Positions 7,339 to 15,592 are shown, numbered from the stretch's first letter. The stretch: 21,680 bases of DNA from CAYJFG01 sp964369405 (GCA_964369405.1 CAYJGB010000030.1:1-21680); one strand, 5' to 3'. Notes: generated from the letters alone by a model not told the origin. Translations and numbers: made by a program.

Positions 7339-8292
7339 TTATTCTATATTATCTTTCATTTCTGTAAATTCGTCACTTTTTTCTGGTAATATCATTATTG
7401 CATTATCTATAAGTGTTATTGCCTCTTCTGTTTTACCATCTTCTACTAAAGCATTAAATTCTTCTTTTATGTTTTCTTCGTAACTTTCTGATGTCAATTT
7501 ATATAATCTGTCATATCTATTATCTTCTTGTAATACAGGTTGATTTCGTGTTACGGTAAGCAATGCTTCTTCGTAGTTTTCTTCTTCTAAGAGTTTATTT
7601 ACATCATCTTCTATTCCTTGTGCCTCAAAACTTGTATACGCTTTTATTAAATCTTCTTGCTTTTCTCGTATTTCTGGGTCTTCATCTAGTAGATAATACG
7701 CCTCGTCTATTGAGTTTATCAAGTTGTAATAATCTTCTCTAACTCCTGTAAAATCTGGCATACTTAAAATTTCTTCTTTATACTCTATTTTAGACTCCTC
7801 TAATTGTTTTTCAACTTCCTGTGTCATAAAGTCTGTTCCCTCAAGTTTTGAGTAATAGTATACAGCACCACTATAGTTTTCATTTTCGTAGTCATATTTT
7901 CCAGAGTAGTAATTTAAATTATTGCTTGCTTTATCTGCTAGTTCTTTATTTTGTATGTTTGATAACGCAGACAATGTTTCGTTTACTCCGTTTGCATATA
8001 CATTCTCGTTTTCACACACTTCTATACACTCATCAATTAATGCGTTTGCTTGTTCATCTAGCAAATATTTATCAAGAGCATTATAGCTAGAGTAATTATT
8101 ATATACAGAGGCTGCTGACCATGGGTCGTTATTTTCTATAAATTCATTAAACTTTGTTAAAGGAGAATTAAAAAACCAAACAACAGTAATTACAGCAAAT
8201 ATTACAACTGCTGAAATTATAGAAATAATTATTATCTTACCTTTATTAGATTTTTGAACTTTTTCACTCGATTTTAAATTTTTCTCTTTCAA
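7339..8292 (-). CDS. Membrane-anchored extracytoplasmic helical protein, function unknown
   Basis: I do not recognise a named family. The 317-aa protein has a basic cytoplasmic N-terminus (1-19, Lys/Ser-rich), one membrane segment (about 19-42, Ile/Val-rich) and then about 275 residues of acidic, Glu/Asn/Tyr-rich helical sequence. Motifs such as NYEEALLTVTRNQPVL and the KTEEAITLIDNAIMIL stretch look like degenerate TPR-type helix pairs. The topology suggests a protein anchored in the membrane with its body outside. The start is a TTG with AAAGGAAG 7 nt upstream; there is no ATG near the N-terminus. It begins 13 nt after the CPBP gene, so the two are almost certainly cotranscribed. It may be a partner or substrate of that protease, but this is only context. 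Confidence 0.7.
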   Translation of the reverse strand: MKEKNLKSSEKVQKSNKGKIIIISIISAVVIFAVITVVWFFNSPLTKFNEFIENNDPWSAASVYNNYSSYNALDKYLLDEQANALIDECIEVCENENVYANGVNETLSALSNIQNKELADKASNNLNYYSGKYDYENENYSGAVYYYSKLEGTDFMTQEVEKQLEESKIEYKEEILSMPDFTGVREDYYNLINSIDEAYYLLDEDPEIREKQEDLIKAYTSFEAQGIEDDVNKLLEEENYEEALLTVTRNQPVLQEDNRYDRLYKLTSESYEENIKEEFNALVEDGKTEEAITLIDNAIMILPEKSDEFTEMKDNIE

Positions 8293-8305
8293 ATTAAAAC
8301 TTCCT

Positions 8306-9232
8306 TTATATTTTATTAATGTCTTGATTAGCTTTCTTTAACCTAGACAAGCACTTTATATCTGTAAAACGTTCGTATTTTGATGGTCTGATTTTCAGCA
8401 TAACTATAAGTGATAAAACAAACAAAACTAGACTAATAGCTAAAACAATGTAATATATATATGTCATATCCTGAGGTATCATACCAAGGAAATTAGGAGC
8501 AATGCTAAACAATAAATTATAAGTAAAGTGCATAAATATTCCTAAAGTAATTGAATTATATTTTACGGCTAAAACACCAGTTATAATACCAAAAGGTAAT
8601 ACTTGTAATATATGAGTAATTTCTCCGTGCATAAGTGCAAATAAAAGTCCTTGTATGATTACTGCAAGTACAATTGGCATACCTTTTCTAAATCTTGATA
8701 AAAATAAACCTCTGCACATTATCTCTTCAATTATAGGTGCCATTATAACAATTGACGCAAACGCTAAAGGTAAACTATTACTTGTATAAGCTAAATGTTC
8801 TTGGTTATTTCTTAATACACTGCTAAGTTGAGGAAAGTTAATAAATATAACTGCTGTTAATGATGCAACTAAATAAAAGTCTGCAATCACATTAACTACA
8901 CTAATTGGCAAAGTTTTTAGTTTTACTGGCTTAATGCTTGTTTCTTTAAAAAAATGTTTTTTCCTTATTTTAAATATAATTGCAATAATTATTAATGTTA
9001 GTGTTGCTGTAGCTATTGACAAATAATTTCCAATATAAAGCATATCGTTTTCTAAGTTTATTTGTACATAAGATGAATTTACAGGAATACCACTTTCTAC
9101 CATACTTTGCATTCTGTTATTTATATCTATCATAAAATAAGACTCAAATGACAAATTTAAGATTTGAATTATAACAAGATATATTACATAAAACCCCAAC
9201 CCACAACCTAAAGCTATAAAAAATTTCTTCAT
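8306..9232 (-). CDS. CPBP family intramembrane metalloprotease
   Basis: A polytopic membrane protein of 308 aa in the CPBP (CAAX protease/bacteriocin processing, ABI) family. The family motif 1 is PIIEEIMCRG with E169, E170 and R174. Motif 2 is FALMHG with H202, and the later HFTYN contributes H235; these are the expected metal-binding and catalytic residues. About eight hydrophobic segments are seen, including 2-25, 65-88, 110-133, 155-168, 185-201, 210-223, 228-247 and 258-280. Prokaryotic members act in peptide maturation, bacteriocin immunity or unknown proteolysis; no bacteriocin gene is visible nearby. A strong promoter precedes it. The next gene starts 13 nt after its stop and encodes a membrane-anchored helical protein. 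The ATG has AGAGG about 7 nt upstream. Confidence 0.9.
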   Translation of the reverse strand: MKKFFIALGCGLGFYVIYLVIIQILNLSFESYFMIDINNRMQSMVESGIPVNSSYVQINLENDMLYIGNYLSIATATLTLIIIAIIFKIRKKHFFKETSIKPVKLKTLPISVVNVIADFYLVASLTAVIFINFPQLSSVLRNNQEHLAYTSNSLPLAFASIVIMAPIIEEIMCRGLFLSRFRKGMPIVLAVIIQGLLFALMHGEITHILQVLPFGIITGVLAVKYNSITLGIFMHFTYNLLFSIAPNFLGMIPQDMTYIYYIVLAISLVLFVLSLIVMLKIRPSKYERFTDIKCLSRLKKANQDINKI

Positions 9233-9278
9233 AAATTACCTCTTTAAATTATATTTTATCGACTATTTTCTACATATA

Positions 9279-9307
9279 ATAATAAATTATATACAAAAAA
9301 ATGTCAA
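9279..9307 (-). promoter_or_regulatory. Promoter of the CPBP protease pair
   Basis: On the minus strand there is a perfect -35 box TTGACA (9302-9307), a 17-bp spacer and a -10 box TATTAT (9279-9284). Start is predicted near 9272, about 40 nt before the ATG. Confidence 0.8.
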
Positions 9308-9385
9308 CAATATATTTTAATTTTTAATTATTATGTATTCAAACTTTATTTACTCTTGTTTTTTTTATTCTCTTACGTGTTTTAC

Positions 9386-9414
9386 TTGCAACAACCTTTT
9401 TATTATGGTAAAAT
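9386..9414 (+). promoter_or_regulatory. asnB promoter
   Basis: A -35 box TTGCAA (9386-9391), 17-bp spacer and -10 box TAAAAT (9409-9414) preceded by TGG, an extended -10. Start is predicted near 9421. No riboswitch or T-box fits in the leader of about 35 nt. Confidence 0.75.
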
Positions 9415-9455
9415 TTTTAATTATATACATCTTATTTTGAGGAGAGATTTATTTT

Positions 9456-11291
9456 ATGTGTGGTATCTGTGGATTTACCGGACAAGTTATCGATAGAGAA
9501 AATACTATTAAAAATATGACTGAGGTTATCACTCATAGAGGACCTGACAGCAACGGCTTTTTTGATGATGATTTTGTTTCTATGGGTTTTCGCCGTCTAA
9601 GTATTATCGACTTAGATGCAGGACATCAACCTATTTACAACGAAGACAAAACTATGGTTATTAATTTTAATGGCGAAATATATAACTACAAAGAGATTAG
9701 AGAAGAATTAATAAACTTAGGTCATACTTTTACTACTCATGCAGACACTGAAGTTATTCTACATGGTTTTGAAGAGTGGAGAGAAGATGTGCTTCATAAA
9801 CTGCGTGGTATGTTTGGATTTGCAATTTACAACACAGTTGACAATTCGTTGTTTATTGCTAGAGATTTCTTTGGTATTAAACCTTTGCACTATACTCAAG
9901 TAGGCGATAATTTTATATATGCATCAGAAATAAAAAGTATATTAGAATTTCCAACATTTGAGAAAAAATTTAATAAAAAGGCACTTGATAATTATTTATC
10001 TTTTCAATATTGCGTGCCACCAGAAACTTTTTTTGAAGGTGTTTTTTGTCTTATGCCGTCGCATTATTTATGGTATAGAGATGGTAAAGTAGAAACTACT
10101 AGATATTGGGAACCTACTTTTAACCCAGATAACAATATGACAGAAGAAGAAGCTATTGACAAAATAGAAAAAGTTTTTGAAAATAGTGTAAATACTCATA
10201 AAATTAGTGATGTAGAAGTTGGTTGTTTCTTGTCAAGTGGAGTAGACTCAAGTTATGTATCTACTTATTTTGCAGACCAAAAAACATTTACAGTAGGTTT
10301 TGATTTTGGAGAACGTTACAATGAAATAAGTTGGGCAGAAAGATTATCTTCTAAAATAGGTGTAGAGCATCACACAAAATTGATAGGCTCAGAGGAGTTT
10401 TGGGGAAGTGTCGAAAAAGTACAGTATCATATGGACCAACCACTTGCAGACCCGTCTTGTATAGCGTTGTATTTTGTATCTAAGATAGCTAGCGAGCATG
10501 TAAAAGTTGTGTTATCTGGAGAGGGAGCAGACGAACTTTTTGGAGGATACACAGTATATAATGAGCCTAGAGTATTTAAGATGTATCAAAAGATATTACC
10601 TTATAAATTTAGAATGTTTTTATATAGACAAGCAAAAAAACTACCTGATATAACAGGCAGAGGTTACATTATGAGAGGAGCAAGACCTATAGAAGAAAAA
10701 TTTATAGGTAATGCATTTATGTATGATGTAGACGATAAAAAAAGAATATTAAAAGATGCAACAATAGTTACAAGACCACAAGACTTATGTAAAAAGTATT
10801 ATGACAGAGTAAAGAATTACGATGACGAAACAAAAATGCAATATTTAGATATAAACTTATGGATGGTGGGGGATATACTACTAAAAGCTGATAGAATGAG
10901 TATGGCAAACTCGCTAGAGTTAAGAGTACCATTTTTAGATAAAGAAGTATTTAAAGTAGCATCAACAATACCAACAAAACTAAGAGTGAATAAAAAGAAC
11001 ACAAAGTATGCAATGCGACAAGCAGCAATGCGACATTTACCACAAGAAACAGCACAAAAAGAAAAATTAGGATTTCCAGTACCAACAAGAGTATGGTTAA
11101 GAGATGAAAAGTATTACAACGTGGTAAAAGAGAAATTTAGTTCAGAAACAGCTAAAAAGTTTTTTAACAGCGATGTTTTGATTGAGTTTTTAGACGAACA
11201 TTTTACAAACAAAGAAGACAACAGCAGAAAAGTATGGACAATATATATTTTCCTAGTGTGGTATGATATATATTTTAAAGAAGATAATTAA
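9456..11291 (+). CDS. asnB: Asparagine synthase (glutamine-hydrolysing)
   Basis: AsnB makes asparagine from aspartate, glutamine and ATP. The 611-aa protein starts MCGICGFTG, so Cys2 becomes the N-terminal nucleophile of the class II glutaminase domain (about 2-200). That domain also shows RRLSIIDL (46-53), NGEIYN (72-77) and HADTEV (95-100). The synthetase domain (about 230-600) has the PP-loop SGVDSS (261-266) that binds ATP, and later GEGADELFGGY. The start ATG has GAGGAG about 11 nt upstream. It is a single-gene unit with its own promoter and terminator. Third codon positions change along the gene: T-ending codons dominate the first 40 codons and A-ending codons dominate near the 3' end. 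A paralogue acting on another acceptor cannot be ruled out, but the domain set is standard. Confidence 0.95.
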   Translation: MCGICGFTGQVIDRENTIKNMTEVITHRGPDSNGFFDDDFVSMGFRRLSIIDLDAGHQPIYNEDKTMVINFNGEIYNYKEIREELINLGHTFTTHADTEVILHGFEEWREDVLHKLRGMFGFAIYNTVDNSLFIARDFFGIKPLHYTQVGDNFIYASEIKSILEFPTFEKKFNKKALDNYLSFQYCVPPETFFEGVFCLMPSHYLWYRDGKVETTRYWEPTFNPDNNMTEEEAIDKIEKVFENSVNTHKISDVEVGCFLSSGVDSSYVSTYFADQKTFTVGFDFGERYNEISWAERLSSKIGVEHHTKLIGSEEFWGSVEKVQYHMDQPLADPSCIALYFVSKIASEHVKVVLSGEGADELFGGYTVYNEPRVFKMYQKILPYKFRMFLYRQAKKLPDITGRGYIMRGARPIEEKFIGNAFMYDVDDKKRILKDATIVTRPQDLCKKYYDRVKNYDDETKMQYLDINLWMVGDILLKADRMSMANSLELRVPFLDKEVFKVASTIPTKLRVNKKNTKYAMRQAAMRHLPQETAQKEKLGFPVPTRVWLRDEKYYNVVKEKFSSETAKKFFNSDVLIEFLDEHFTNKEDNSRKVWTIYIFLVWYDIYFKEDN

Positions 11292-11320
11292 GATATAATT
11301 GTAAAAAAAGACAATAATAT

Positions 11321-11355
11321 TAACGAGCGGATTTATATTCGCTCGTTATTTTTTA
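11321..11355 (+). terminator. asnB terminator
   Basis: A perfect 9-bp stem, TAACGAGCG (11321-11329) with CGCTCGTTA (11340-11348), closes a 10-nt loop and is followed by TTTTTT. Confidence 0.9.
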
Positions 11356-11553
11356 TCTTTTTGTAGAAAGTTGGTGGTTGAAAAGAAAAATTTCCTTATA
11401 TAAAAGTAGATTTATATCAAATTTTATCTCAATTTTAAAGATGTTACCGCATATTTATTATATTATAGAAATTTAAATAAATGTTTATGCATAATGAATA
11501 AAACATATAAAAAGACAAAAAATAAAATAAAATTCACAAAAATTTTACTTATC
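11356..11553. other. AT-rich intergenic stretch with no recognised gene
   Basis: Between the asnB terminator and the XRE control region I find no open frame with a ribosome site, no clear hairpin and no repeat. The sequence is mostly A/T tracts. Control elements of the XRE gene are listed separately. Confidence 0.5.
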
Positions 11554-11570
11554 AGTGAGGTTAATTCACT
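11554..11570 (+). promoter_or_regulatory. Inverted repeat upstream of the XRE gene, possible operator
   Basis: AGTGA (11554-11558) and TCACT (11566-11570) form an inverted repeat with a 7-bp centre. It is about 29 bp upstream of a TATAAT (11599-11604) that could be the gene's -10 box; no good -35 is present. The position and size suit a dimeric HTH protein, possibly the product itself. Only one copy is seen, so the call is tentative. Confidence 0.35.
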
Positions 11571-11638
11571 AATTCGTGCATATATATTTAATAAATTATA
11601 TAATATTTATAAGAGCTTTATTATTAGGAGTTGATTAA

Positions 11639-12112
11639 ATGGCTACAAATAAAATTAATAAAAATTTAGATGATAAAAATAAAAAAACATCTGTTAATAG
11701 TATGGACACTAAGAAAAAATTAGGTACACTTTTTAAAACATACAGAGTGTTTAATGATTTAACTCAGAGCCAAGTTGCAACTGCACTAGGTATTGAAAGG
11801 TCAACATACACATATTACGAAACAGGTAAAACAGAACCAAACATTAAAACTACAATGAAAATATTGAAAATATTAGGCATAACATATGAAGAATTTATTA
11901 GATGTGTAAATTATCAAGAAAATAGTAGTAATTTAAATTTACACGACTATCAAGAAAGTGTGACAGAAGAATTACACTCAGCAGAAAAAGAAAGTATATA
12001 TGAGCTATCTGATGAAGAGCAACAATTATTGATTAATTTTAGAGTGATGAGACAGGAAGAAAAAGAAAGTGTCTTAAATTCAATGGAAAAGTCAATAAAA
12101 GATAATAAGTAA
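11639..12112 (+). CDS. HTH XRE-family transcriptional regulator
   Basis: A small cytoplasmic DNA-binding protein of 157 aa. After a Lys/Asn-rich N-terminus (1-25), residues about 27-87 form an HTH_3 (Cro/CI-type) domain: the recognition region reads LTQSQVATALGIERSTYTYYETG, split here as LTQSQVATALG (41-51) and IERSTYTYYETG (52-63). The C-terminal part (about 95-157) is acidic and helical, has no recognisable sensor or protease domain, and probably serves dimerisation. GGAG lies about 9 nt before the ATG. The gene stands alone between terminators, with an inverted repeat upstream that could be its operator. No partner toxin or prophage gene lies next to it, so its target is unknown. Confidence 0.85.
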   Translation: MATNKINKNLDDKNKKTSVNSMDTKKKLGTLFKTYRVFNDLTQSQVATALGIERSTYTYYETGKTEPNIKTTMKILKILGITYEEFIRCVNYQENSSNLNLHDYQESVTEELHSAEKESIYELSDEEQQLLINFRVMRQEEKESVLNSMEKSIKDNK

Positions 12113-12145
12113 AGTGTGTTAGGTTATTTAATATACGATTAAAAG

Positions 12146-12187
12146 AGTCAAGTTTTACACCGAAAGGCAAAACTTGACTTTAATTTT
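12146..12187 (+). terminator. Terminator of the XRE gene
   Basis: An 11-bp stem pairs AGTCAAGTTTT (12146-12156) with AAAACTTGACT (12169-12179). Inside the loop a CC-GAAA-GG tetraloop hairpin can form. The T-tract (TTAATTTTA) is interrupted. Confidence 0.7.
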
Positions 12188-12273
12188 ACTTTAATCTGTT
12201 ATAATCTATCAAAAAGCTCTCAGTATTTTTTTAAAGTGCTTTTTATTTTGTTTTGAAAATTATTTACTTAATC

Positions 12274-12302
12274 TTTACTATTGTAAAACTGTATGTTATA
12301 AT
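12274..12302 (+). promoter_or_regulatory. Promoter of the HdeD-like gene
   Basis: A -35 box TTTACT (12274-12279), 17-bp spacer and a perfect -10 box TATAAT (12297-12302) preceded by TGT (extended -10). A second TGTTATAAT at 12197-12205, without a matching -35, may be a minor upstream start. Confidence 0.75.
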
Positions 12303-12334
12303 TTATTGTATAAATAAAAGGAGGCTATATGGTT

Positions 12335-12874
12335 ATGAGCAAAGTTTTAAAAGTTTTATGGGTTATTTGTGGTGCACTTGTTATACTAGGTGGTATTTCA
12401 TTTATATATAATCCACTAGCAGGTTTTTTAATTACTGAATATATCATTGGTGGTGCGTTAATATTAGTAGGGATTATTAGTATTTTTGCATACATAAAAG
12501 CACATAAGGAAATGTTTGGTGCTGGATGGATATTAGCAGAGGGTTTAATTTCTTTAGTTCTTGGTTCATTGATTTGCTTTAGTGGTATTGGAGATTTACT
12601 TTTCTCTTTTACAATTGCAATGGCTTTAGGAATATGGTTGATGTTCTCTGGTGTAAGCCAAATTTCAAGGTCTATGGAGCTTCACAAACTTGGAGCTAAA
12701 GGCTGGGGCTGGCCAATGTTTTTTGGTATAGTATGTTTAATAGCAGCTGTATCATTCTTCTTTAATCCAGTGTCAAGTGCAATAGGAACAGTCAATTTCT
12801 TGCTTTCAGTAGTTATGATAATAGCAGGTGTATCGTTGATTTCAAGATGTTTTGTAAAAGATATAGAAGAATAA
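12335..12874 (+). CDS. HdeD family (DUF308) membrane protein
   Basis: A small integral membrane protein of about 179 aa with six hydrophobic segments arranged as two similar halves, typical of HdeD/DUF308. HdeD in E. coli is an acid-resistance membrane protein; the function in Clostridia is not established. Recurring family features are Gly-rich turns such as VICGALVILGGIS, GGALILVGIISIF and MALGIWLMFSGVSQISRS, and the WGWPMFFGIVCLIAA stretch that begins the last third. Two in-frame ATGs compete: 12329 is only 4 nt after AAGGAGG, 12335 is 10 nt after it. I prefer 12335 (protein begins MSKVLK), without certainty. It is a single-gene unit with a near-consensus promoter and a strong terminator. 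Confidence 0.85.
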   Translation: MSKVLKVLWVICGALVILGGISFIYNPLAGFLITEYIIGGALILVGIISIFAYIKAHKEMFGAGWILAEGLISLVLGSLICFSGIGDLLFSFTIAMALGIWLMFSGVSQISRSMELHKLGAKGWGWPMFFGIVCLIAAVSFFFNPVSSAIGTVNFLLSVVMIIAGVSLISRCFVKDIEE

Positions 12875-12905
12875 TTTAAAACACAATATTGATAGAAATT
12901 AAAGT

Positions 12906-12945
12906 AACGGAGCAGTCATAATTAGACTCGCTCCGTTGTTTTTAT
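12906..12945 (+). terminator. Terminator of the HdeD-like gene
   Basis: Stem AACGGAGC (12906-12913) pairs with GCTCCGTT (12930-12937) and continues as AGTC/GACT after a one-base bulge, closing a 7-nt loop. The sequence GTTTTTATT follows. It lies between convergent genes and may also act weakly on the minus strand. Confidence 0.85.
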
Positions 12946-12983
12946 TGTCGTGTGATAGATAATATGAAATTTAAAATAAAATA

Positions 12984-13901
12984 TTATTCTTCATCTTCAT
13001 ATGTGTTCCTGTTTAAATGATTTTCAACAAGACTCTTCTTTATCATTCTTCCGTTTATAAATATATAATCATCATTGCCTTTTAACATATCTTTTGTTAG
13101 ATTTAAAGAATTTAAATCTTCTTGACTTAAAGTTTTGTTTTCAACATTACTTTGTGGTTTTGATGATGTATCCGTTATTAAACGCTCTATTTTAGGATAA
13201 GCTAAACTGTTAATCAAGAATGCTATCAACATAGGTAATATAATTAATGATAACAAACAAGAAAAGATTACTATTAATATAAAGTTTGATAATAGCATAA
13301 ATATACTGCTTACTATAGCTGTTATCGCAAGTAAAGATAATATAATTACAAAATTTGTAGGTATTTCAAAAACTGCCATTAAAGCAGCATTTTTCAATAT
13401 GTGAAATATTTTTAAATCTATTGTTATTGATAATATCGGAACATAAAACATAGTTGCAAATATAAGAATAGCTAATATGACAGCTAACCCAAGCATAATA
13501 AAAAACATTGAGTTTTGCAATCCAGCAGAGTAGTAAAGAACAATCGCAAAGTAAGATATAAGTATCAATATGTAATAAATAATTCCGAGAATTAACATTT
13601 GTTTAAAGTTTTTCTTAAAACCCTCAATAAAAGTTTTATGCTTATTTACAGTATTACCTATTATAATTTCTTTAGCTACATATGTAAGACCACCATAAAA
13701 TGGTGCTAATATGATTACTGGTATCAAGTATAGAAATATGCTCATAGGTATAAATTGATTAGATAGTAGTAATAACAGTTGTAAAATTATAAAAGGGATA
13801 GAGAAAAATAAATTAGATATAAATAGTTCTTTAAAATTGTTCTTAAAGTTTTTAAACATTGTATTAAATATTGTGTTTGATTTAGTTTTAGTATTAGACA
13901 T
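12984..13901 (-). CDS. YesL/DUF624-like integral membrane protein
   Basis: A 305-aa membrane protein. The segment from about 68 to 115 (APFYGGLTYVAKEIIIGN, then GFKKNFKQMLILGIIYY) resembles the YesL/DUF624 pattern in which a TM helix ends in a Pro-Ala-type turn, followed by a loop and an F-x-x-x-FKKNFKQ helix. About six hydrophobic segments span 28-245. The last 60 residues are hydrophilic and probably cytoplasmic. YesL-like proteins are often found near carbohydrate transport genes, but none is here, and their role is unknown. GGAG lies about 10 nt before the ATG. It starts 27 nt after the SpoIIM-like gene, so the two are likely cotranscribed. Family call is by motif resemblance only. Confidence 0.65.
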   Translation of the reverse strand: MSNTKTKSNTIFNTMFKNFKNNFKELFISNLFFSIPFIILQLLLLLSNQFIPMSIFLYLIPVIILAPFYGGLTYVAKEIIIGNTVNKHKTFIEGFKKNFKQMLILGIIYYILILISYFAIVLYYSAGLQNSMFFIMLGLAVILAILIFATMFYVPILSITIDLKIFHILKNAALMAVFEIPTNFVIILSLLAITAIVSSIFMLLSNFILIVIFSCLLSLIILPMLIAFLINSLAYPKIERLITDTSSKPQSNVENKTLSQEDLNSLNLTKDMLKGNDDYIFINGRMIKKSLVENHLNRNTYEDEE

Positions 13902-13928
13902 CTTTTAATTACTCCACTCATAGATTAA

Positions 13929-14636
13929 TCAAAAGGAAAAAAGACTGGAAAAGCACAAGGTGGTTAAAACATCTACTGAAGCACTAACAGCAACAAGAAT
14001 TACCATATTAGCAGACATAATAAAAAAACTGCTTAGATTTAAATTGCTTAGAGATTTATTTTTGTCTTTATCTTTGATTAATGATTTAAATATTTTTTTT
14101 GATAAATTGAAACTTTCTTTTCCTTGAATAAGCATAGATATTAACGATATTACAGTAGCAGGTAACATTATCAAAACATAAAAACCAACGCCTGTAAAAC
14201 TGTATGTACTTGCAAGAAAACCTGCACATAGACCTACACCAAAGCCTTTTAAAAAGGTGGTTATAGGCATAAATATAAAACCCCACGCAGAGAACGCCAT
14301 AAGAACTTGAGCAAGATAAAACAGAAAATAAGAGCATAGGGAAGTCATAAAGACTACTACTAATGATTGTTCTAACCTAAGTTGATAATCTGATAAAAAT
14401 ATAAAATCTAAAGATATTAGAGTTTGTACATCGATATCTTTTGAAAATATAGAGCCACTTATAAGCCCTAATATTGCAAAAACACCTAATAAGATTACAA
14501 TACCATATCTTTTGCTTACATACTTATAGTCTGTTACAGAAAAAACTTTATTTTTATCTTCTCTTACTACAACTGGTTCTTGTTTTACTGCTTGTTCTTT
14601 TTTACTTTGTGGTCCTGTCCATATAACACCTTTCAT
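13929..14636 (-). CDS. SpoIIM-like (stage II sporulation protein M family) membrane protein
   Basis: A 235-aa protein with a hydrophilic N-terminus (1-40) and about five membrane segments (44-64, 90-112, 117-130, 138-163, 208-228). The block FLKGFGVGLCAGFLASTY (128-145), followed by GVGFYVLIMLPATVISL, matches the SpoIIM pattern of FFKGFGLGFSIG... and a following helix with a conserved Leu-Pro. SpoIIM works with SpoIID and SpoIIP in septal peptidoglycan remodelling during engulfment. Here no spoIID/P gene is nearby, and the gene sits between proC and a YesL-like gene, so it may be a paralogue with another role. AGGAGTG precedes the ATG. Function is inferred from motif only. Confidence 0.6.
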   Translation of the reverse strand: MKGVIWTGPQSKKEQAVKQEPVVVREDKNKVFSVTDYKYVSKRYGIVILLGVFAILGLISGSIFSKDIDVQTLISLDFIFLSDYQLRLEQSLVVVFMTSLCSYFLFYLAQVLMAFSAWGFIFMPITTFLKGFGVGLCAGFLASTYSFTGVGFYVLIMLPATVISLISMLIQGKESFNLSKKIFKSLIKDKDKNKSLSNLNLSSFFIMSANMVILVAVSASVDVLTTLCFSSLFSF

Positions 14637-14698
14637 TTACATTCACTCCTAATAAACTTCGTTATAGAATTATATGCAAATGTCTTGTTATATATGTT

Positions 14699-15505
14699 TT
14701 ATTTTCCTAATTCTTCAGCTCGGTTGCTACAATTTTGCATTGCAATCTTTATTGAGTTATAAAAATCTTTTTCTTCTAATGTTTTTATAGCCTCAATTGT
14801 AGTTCCACCTTTTGAGCATACTTTATTAATTAATTCACTTGGAGTATCTCCAGACTGTTCAATCATAGATGCACTACCTTTAAGTGTTGCACATACCAAC
14901 TTTTGAGCAGATTTTTCATCGATACCTTGCTCAACAGCAAAATCAATCATAGCTTTAGCAAATAAATATACGTATGCAGGGCTACTACCGTTTACTGGTA
15001 TTACTGTGTTCATTAAATTCTCTGGTAGTTTTTCACAAACTCCAGACAGTGCAAACATATTGTACACTATGTTATAAGACTCTTCATCAATATTATCTGA
15101 TGGGCATATTGCAGTAGCTCCTTGACCTAATAAAATAGGAGTGTTAGGCATAACACGTACACAAGGACAATTGCATTCAAGATGAGATTGGATATAGTTT
15201 ATTGATATACCTGCTGCAATAGATACAAATACTTTATTAGTAGTTACTTCTGCTTTTAACTCAGTTAAAACTTCCTCAAAACTTTGAGGTTTTACAGCTA
15301 AAACAATAATATCGCTTTTGGATAATAGTTCTAAATTGTTTTTACAAGCATTTATATTGTTTTTAGTAGCTATCTTATTTAAGCTATCAGAAAAAACATC
15401 AAATACATATATATCTTTATTATCTATAGTCTTATTTTTTAACATACCGTCAATTATAGCTGTAGCCATATTTCCAGCACCTATAAAACCAACTTTTTTA
15501 CTCAT
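14699..15505 (-). CDS. proC: Pyrroline-5-carboxylate reductase
   Basis: ProC reduces 1-pyrroline-5-carboxylate to proline with NAD(P)H, the last step of proline synthesis. The 268-aa protein is of normal length. It begins with the Rossmann motif GFIGAGNMA (6-14). It then has VLAVKPQ (about 68-74), the VRVMPNTP block (about 117-124) and the family signature from LINKVCSKGGTT to AIKTLEEKDF near the C-terminus. Next to the substrate site the usual SGSSPAY reads NGSSPAY. GGGG about 8 nt before the ATG acts as ribosome site. A weak TATAAT at 15528-15533 may be its -10. The SpoIIM-like gene starts 62 nt downstream, with no terminator between, so these may form one unit. Confidence 0.95.
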   Translation of the reverse strand: MSKKVGFIGAGNMATAIIDGMLKNKTIDNKDIYVFDVFSDSLNKIATKNNINACKNNLELLSKSDIIVLAVKPQSFEEVLTELKAEVTTNKVFVSIAAGISINYIQSHLECNCPCVRVMPNTPILLGQGATAICPSDNIDEESYNIVYNMFALSGVCEKLPENLMNTVIPVNGSSPAYVYLFAKAMIDFAVEQGIDEKSAQKLVCATLKGSASMIEQSGDTPSELINKVCSKGGTTIEAIKTLEEKDFYNSIKIAMQNCSNRAEELGK

Positions 15506-15561
15506 AATACTTCCCCTTTAGGTTTTTATTATATTTTACAGTATTTTATATTAAATTGCAA

Positions 15562-15592
15562 ATGGAGCATAGCAATTATAACTATGCTCCAT
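15562..15592 (-). terminator. Hairpin after the GH24 gene, likely terminator
   Basis: A perfect 11-bp inverted repeat, ATGGAGCATAG (15562-15572) and CTATGCTCCAT (15582-15592), closes a 9-nt loop. It lies about 50 nt past the stop of the upstream gene and before proC. The T-tract on the minus strand is weak (TTTGCAATTT), so termination may be partial. Confidence 0.6.

Noticed and set aside
10990..11045. Short direct repeat of GCAATGCGACA in asnB
   Set aside because: It encodes the ordinary family sequence MRQAAMRHL; the repeat follows from similar residues and codons.
12211..12248. Hairpin-like AAAAAGCTCT/AGTGCTTTTT followed by T-rich sequence, after a TGTTATAAT
   Set aside because: The stem has a T-T mismatch and a 14-nt AT-rich loop, and the -10 box lacks a -35. 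A tiny RNA or attenuator is possible but not supported enough to list.
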